Source: Candidatus Altarchaeum sp. (lineage in GTDB: Archaea; Altiarchaeota; Altiarchaeia; Altiarchaeales; Altiarchaeaceae). Taken from it: a stretch of DNA of 17,593 bases. The position numbers were made by a program, and so were the translations under genes. Below, in pieces: positions 13,829 to 17,593 of the stretch. The notes under the pieces are model-generated. The model saw nothing but the letters and a program-made list of their open reading frames with translations, had not been told where the DNA came from and did not search any database. The stretch lies in the NCBI GenBank assembly GCA_018260755.1, contig JAGTWP010000028.1, forward strand, positions 1-17,593, read 5' to 3'. Position 1 is the stretch's first letter; every line of letters begins with the position of its first letter.

Positions 13829-13995
13829 TGTCTATTGTGATTTTATAATTTATAGCCTTTTATATTTTTGGGTAATTTTGTATGTTTATAACTTACTAAC
13901 TTTTATATTTAATTTTTTTATGTTCACATTTTTACATTTACGTGCAATCCTCGAAATTATTTTATGTTTGAGGATGAAGGGTTGATAATAATATG

Positions 13996-14021
13996 AAACC
14001 ATACATAAACAACTCGTCATA

Positions 14022-14028
<7 letters not shown>
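13996..14028 (+). other. 5' arm of the pre-23S bulge-helix-bulge
   Basis: A 19-nt arm (13996-14014), CGTC (14015-14018), bulge ATA (14019-14021) and AGGGGAC (14022-14028) pair with 16894-16926. The geometry is exact: 19-bp helix, 3-nt bulge, 4-bp helix, opposed 3-nt bulge, 7-bp helix. Confidence 0.9.
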
Positions 14029-16893
<2,865 letters not shown>

Positions 16894-16900
<7 letters not shown>

Positions 16901-16926
16901 GACGAAAAGTTGTTTATGTATGGTTT
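16894..16926 (+). other. 3' arm of the pre-23S bulge-helix-bulge
   Basis: GTCCCCT (16894-16900), GACG (16901-16904), bulge AAA (16905-16907) and a 19-nt arm (16908-16926) pair perfectly with 13996-14028. Confidence 0.9.
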
Positions 16927-17593
16927 GTAATTATATTATATAATTTAAGCTATAATTATATAAAAGTTAGATAAGAAGATATTATTATAATAATAATTTG
17001 TAGTTTTCATTTTATATATTGGAAATTGTCGATTTTAGAAATTTTTAGTGTGAATATATAAAATACTAATTTATTTTATATCACGCAAAATTAAATTTAG
17101 TATATTCTTTTAATTTTACTTTCCAATTGTTGCTTTATTCACAAAGGTAACAAAGGTAAATAAATTTATATTTGTTAAATAAATCTATGCTTTGCATCTA
17201 TATAAATTGAGTTTTTTAAATTTTTGAAAATGCAATATAAACAAGTGCGGTTTTTGATGTTGTCAGATATATAACCTTATATATCTCAACTACAAAATTA
17301 TAGTTTTATATAATATTATAGTATAAATTTATATAGTTTTTTAAAATATAGAGTCCTACTGTTAAAGTAATTATAACTTTTCTTTTCTGATTGTTAATCT
17401 TGTTGAAAAATCCTATTTTTTTGAAAAACATGACTATCGGCTTTTGACCGAATTAAATGATACCAAAATAAACCACTAAACAACATACTTAAGGTAGAGT
17501 TATGTCAAAAATAGTATCATTTAATTCGATTTATTTTCAAATTTAGCCCAACTTCCCCTCGTTAAACGTAATTTTTACTTGTAATTTTTTAAA
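16927..17593 (+). other. AT-rich non-coding region after the rRNA operon
   Basis: No protein, tRNA or 5S rRNA gene is seen. AT-rich palindromes just after the operon (about 16927-16966) and T-runs may end transcription. A perfect 22-nt palindrome of AGATATATAA and its complement lies at 17265-17286. An inverted-repeat element is at 17449-17528. The final bases (ACTTGTAATTTTTTAAA) faintly resemble the right end of the 6690/11519 element family. Confidence 0.7.
17449..17528. repeat. 80-bp inverted-repeat (MITE-like) element, third type
   Basis: Perfect 15-bp inverted repeats, CGAATTAAATGATAC (17449-17463) and GTATCATTTAATTCG (17514-17528), enclose 50 bp without coding capacity. The ends are unlike the other two element types. 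No target duplication is evident. Confidence 0.6.

Noticed and set aside
16927-17593. 5S rRNA downstream of 23S
   Set aside because: No sequence with 5S stems or its conserved loops was found; 5S is likely elsewhere in the genome.

Overview
The window comes from an AT-rich archaeon. The 16S rRNA carries archaeal signature stretches, the rRNA operon runs 16S - tRNA-Ala(UGC) - 23S, and both pre-rRNAs are flanked by textbook bulge-helix-bulge (BHB) processing stems. The genes include archaeal-type S12, an archaetidylserine synthase, a DUF35 OB-fold protein, RNase Z, and a hexulose-6-phosphate synthase/RraA fusion. Almost no gene has a Shine-Dalgarno sequence. The divergent rRNA and small compact genes suggest a DPANN- or Altiarchaeota-like lineage, but this is an inference that sequence reading alone cannot confirm.

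Layout. 1-85: tail of an unidentified + strand gene. 148-331: truncated copy of the 3' end of the lipid gene pssA. 343-998 (- strand): AbrB/PIN toxin-antitoxin pair. 1052-2051 (- strand): archaetidylserine synthase and DUF35 protein. 2156-6671 (+ strand): RNase Z, tRNA-Lys, a PurE-like protein, the HPS/RraA fusion, a membrane-anchored thermonuclease and an M42 aminopeptidase. 6672-7085: short inverted-repeat elements. 7086-7364: GYD-domain protein. 7427-9229: an unassigned two-gene cassette (YwgA/Panacea-like protein plus a membrane-anchored protein). 9367-9476: a second type of inverted-repeat element. 9521-10926: DUF1858 protein, ScpB and RdgB, the last with its 5' end duplicated. 11048-11479: ribosomal protein S12. 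11519-11940: another inverted-repeat element and a duplicated rRNA leader/promoter block. 12107-16900: rRNA operon. 16927-17593: AT-rich non-coding DNA with palindromes and one more inverted-repeat element.

How the genes fit together. DUF35 and pssA point to isoprenoid-lipid synthesis. PurE and HPS point to ribose-phosphate and purine supply. RNase Z sits beside a tRNA gene that lacks an encoded CCA. S12 and the rRNA operon supply the ribosome. The accessory material is the toxin-antitoxin pair, the two-gene cassette and several MITE-like elements.

The most notable signals are three. First, the 23S rRNA has substitutions at near-universal sites: A2503C/U2504C in the peptidyl transferase centre and G2661A in the sarcin-ricin loop (E. 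coli numbering). Second, three places have duplicated gene or leader ends around inserted DNA (pssA tail, rdgB start, rRNA leader). Third, there is the uncharacterised cassette at 7427-9229.
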